Source: DASYSA01 sp036003885 (GTDB taxonomy: Bacteria > Acidobacteriota > Blastocatellia > UBA7656). From it: DNA of 6,044 bases. The stretch lies in NCBI GenBank assembly GCA_036003885.1, contig DASYSA010000274.1, positions 1-6,044 on the forward strand. Reading direction: 5' to 3'. The notes beneath the pieces are model-generated. The model did not search any database and was not told the origin of the DNA. It was given only the letters and a program-made list of their open reading frames with translations. Made by a program: the position numbers and the translations under genes. This document shows positions 5,147 through 6,044 of this stretch, piece after piece (the stretch's first letter is position 1; the number at the start of each line of letters is the position of its first letter).

Positions 5147-6044
5147 ATGTCCAGGAAGCCGCGATCCGATTCGAGCAAGAAACAGACCACCGCTCCTGAT
5201 GGCGGCCGTGGAGGCTGGATCTATGGGCCTGCTCTCGACCTTGTCGTGGGCTGCGGAGCGTGGTCGGCCCCGCTGCTGTTACTTGCCTATCCTCTCGGAA
5301 CGCGCGACGAGGGATTGGCATCGTTCGCCTTTTACGCTCTGGCTCTGGTGTTCAACTACCCTCATTTCATGGCGACGATCTACCGCGCCTACCGAACGAA
5401 GGAAGAGTTCTCCAGGTACAAAATCTTTACGGTTCACCTGACGTTGCTGGCGTTGGCAACCATTGTGGTGGCGCACTGGGCTTATTGGATGGTGCCCTGG
5501 GTTTTCACCATCTACGTCACCTGGAGTCCCTGGCATTACACCGGGCAAAATTTTGGATTGGCGATGATGTTCGCTCGCCGAAATGGGGCGACACCCTCGC
5601 GAGCGGTTCGCCGCGCGCTGCATCTGTCCTTTTGGGCTTCCTACTTACTGATCTTCATACGCTTTCACACCGGGCCATCCGGGGGCTACCTGATTTCGCT
5701 CGGACTGCCTGAATCGCTGACGAAGCCTGCAAGCATCGGGCTTGCGGTGACATTCCTGGCATTGGGATTCTGGAGCCTGCGCGCGCTGGTTCGGCAGGTT
5801 GGAGCGCGTGCGATGGTGCCGACGATGGTTCTTTTCGGGACCCAGTTCTTATGGTTTGTTGCGCCGCTTGCCCTGGAGATCGGCACACGAAGTCGCCTTC
5901 CTCAGACTCTCTACAGCAGCGGGATACTTGCCGTCATGCACGCGGCGCAATACATGTGGATTACGAGCTACTACACCAGGCGTGAAACAGAAGCGTCCGG
6001 CCGGCGCTGGAGGCCGTTGTTTTACTTTCCAGCGCTCATCGTCG
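5147..6044 (+). CDS. Multi-pass membrane protein with conserved-looking histidine motifs (3' end outside window)
   Basis: An open frame runs from ATG 5147 to the window edge, giving 299 complete codons with no stop. An in-frame TGA at 5141-5143 rules out a start further upstream; no clear Shine-Dalgarno is seen because the repeat occupies that place. Residues 1-25 are polar and basic, likely cytoplasmic. Hydrophobic segments follow at roughly 29-50, 56-78, 93-125 (one or two spans), 155-173, 194-212, 222-243 and 255-275, so at least seven membrane passes. Histidines and aromatics cluster in motifs: NYPHFMATIYRAYR (H73), TWSPWHYTGQNFG (H130), FIRFHTG (H174) and MHAAQYMWITSYY (H265), with H97, H110 and H159 nearby. 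That spread of intramembrane histidines suggests metal or cofactor binding, but I do not recognise a named family and assign no function. A distant Brp/Blh-type or desaturase-like enzyme is only a guess. A perfect extended -10 lies about 120 bases upstream. Confidence 0.85.
   Translation, partial: MSRKPRSDSSKKQTTAPDGGRGGWIYGPALDLVVGCGAWSAPLLLLAYPLGTRDEGLASFAFYALALVFNYPHFMATIYRAYRTKEEFSRYKIFTVHLTLLALATIVVAHWAYWMVPWVFTIYVTWSPWHYTGQNFGLAMMFARRNGATPSRAVRRALHLSFWASYLLIFIRFHTGPSGGYLISLGLPESLTKPASIGLAVTFLALGFWSLRALVRQVGARAMVPTMVLFGTQFLWFVAPLALEIGTRSRLPQTLYSSGILAVMHAAQYMWITSYYTRRETEASGRRWRPLFYFPALIV

Noticed and set aside
5260..5712. Plus-strand 150-codon frame and overlapping minus-strand frames
   Set aside because: They overlap the open membrane-protein frame from 5147, which has consistent membrane spans and motifs through the whole stretch.

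Overview
The window looks like a chromosomal segment from a free-living, GC-moderate bacterium with a long-spacer genome. I infer Acidobacteriota (perhaps Blastocatellia-like). The reasons are the actinobacterial/acidobacterial-type succinate dehydrogenase Fe-S subunit, a Tat-exported sugar isomerase/epimerase-like protein, a ScfR/RamB-like regulator and gaps filled with short tandem heptamers. No rRNA or tRNA gene is visible to fix the taxonomy.

Layout: 1-56 is the extreme 3' end of the succinate dehydrogenase flavoprotein gene (sdhA). 150-890 is sdhB. 1030-1539 is a small TPR-like protein. 1729-3213 is an XRE-HTH regulator with a degenerate ImmA/IrrE-like domain and a C-terminal cysteine motif. 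On the minus strand, 4249-3350 is a Tat-signal TIM-barrel sugar isomerase/epimerase-like protein, convergent with the regulator. 4501-4872 is a stand-alone response-regulator receiver, divergent from the isomerase. From 5147 to the right edge runs an open multi-pass membrane protein with histidine-containing motifs; its stop lies outside the window. The left end is a respiratory Complex II operon; the other genes look like separate transcription units with no obvious common pathway.

The most striking content is between the genes. Five of the six intergenic gaps hold a tract of tandem 7-base units, belonging to four unrelated sequence families: RCGTTTT (twice), TCAYTKG, GAGTWCT and AGGTGTC/AGGTTCC. 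Every tract has the same plan: several direct heptamers, a short spacer, then reverse-complement heptamers, so each can fold into a hairpin. Four of the five begin at, overlap, or (in the convergent gap) form an outer stem next to a stop codon. At 3214-3348 the palindrome fills the convergent gap from stop to stop. The shared unit length and architecture with unshared sequence point to one generating process acting on different seeds. They resemble in style the short tandemly repeated repetitive (STRR) heptamers of cyanobacteria. No CRISPR array, IS element or phage gene is visible.
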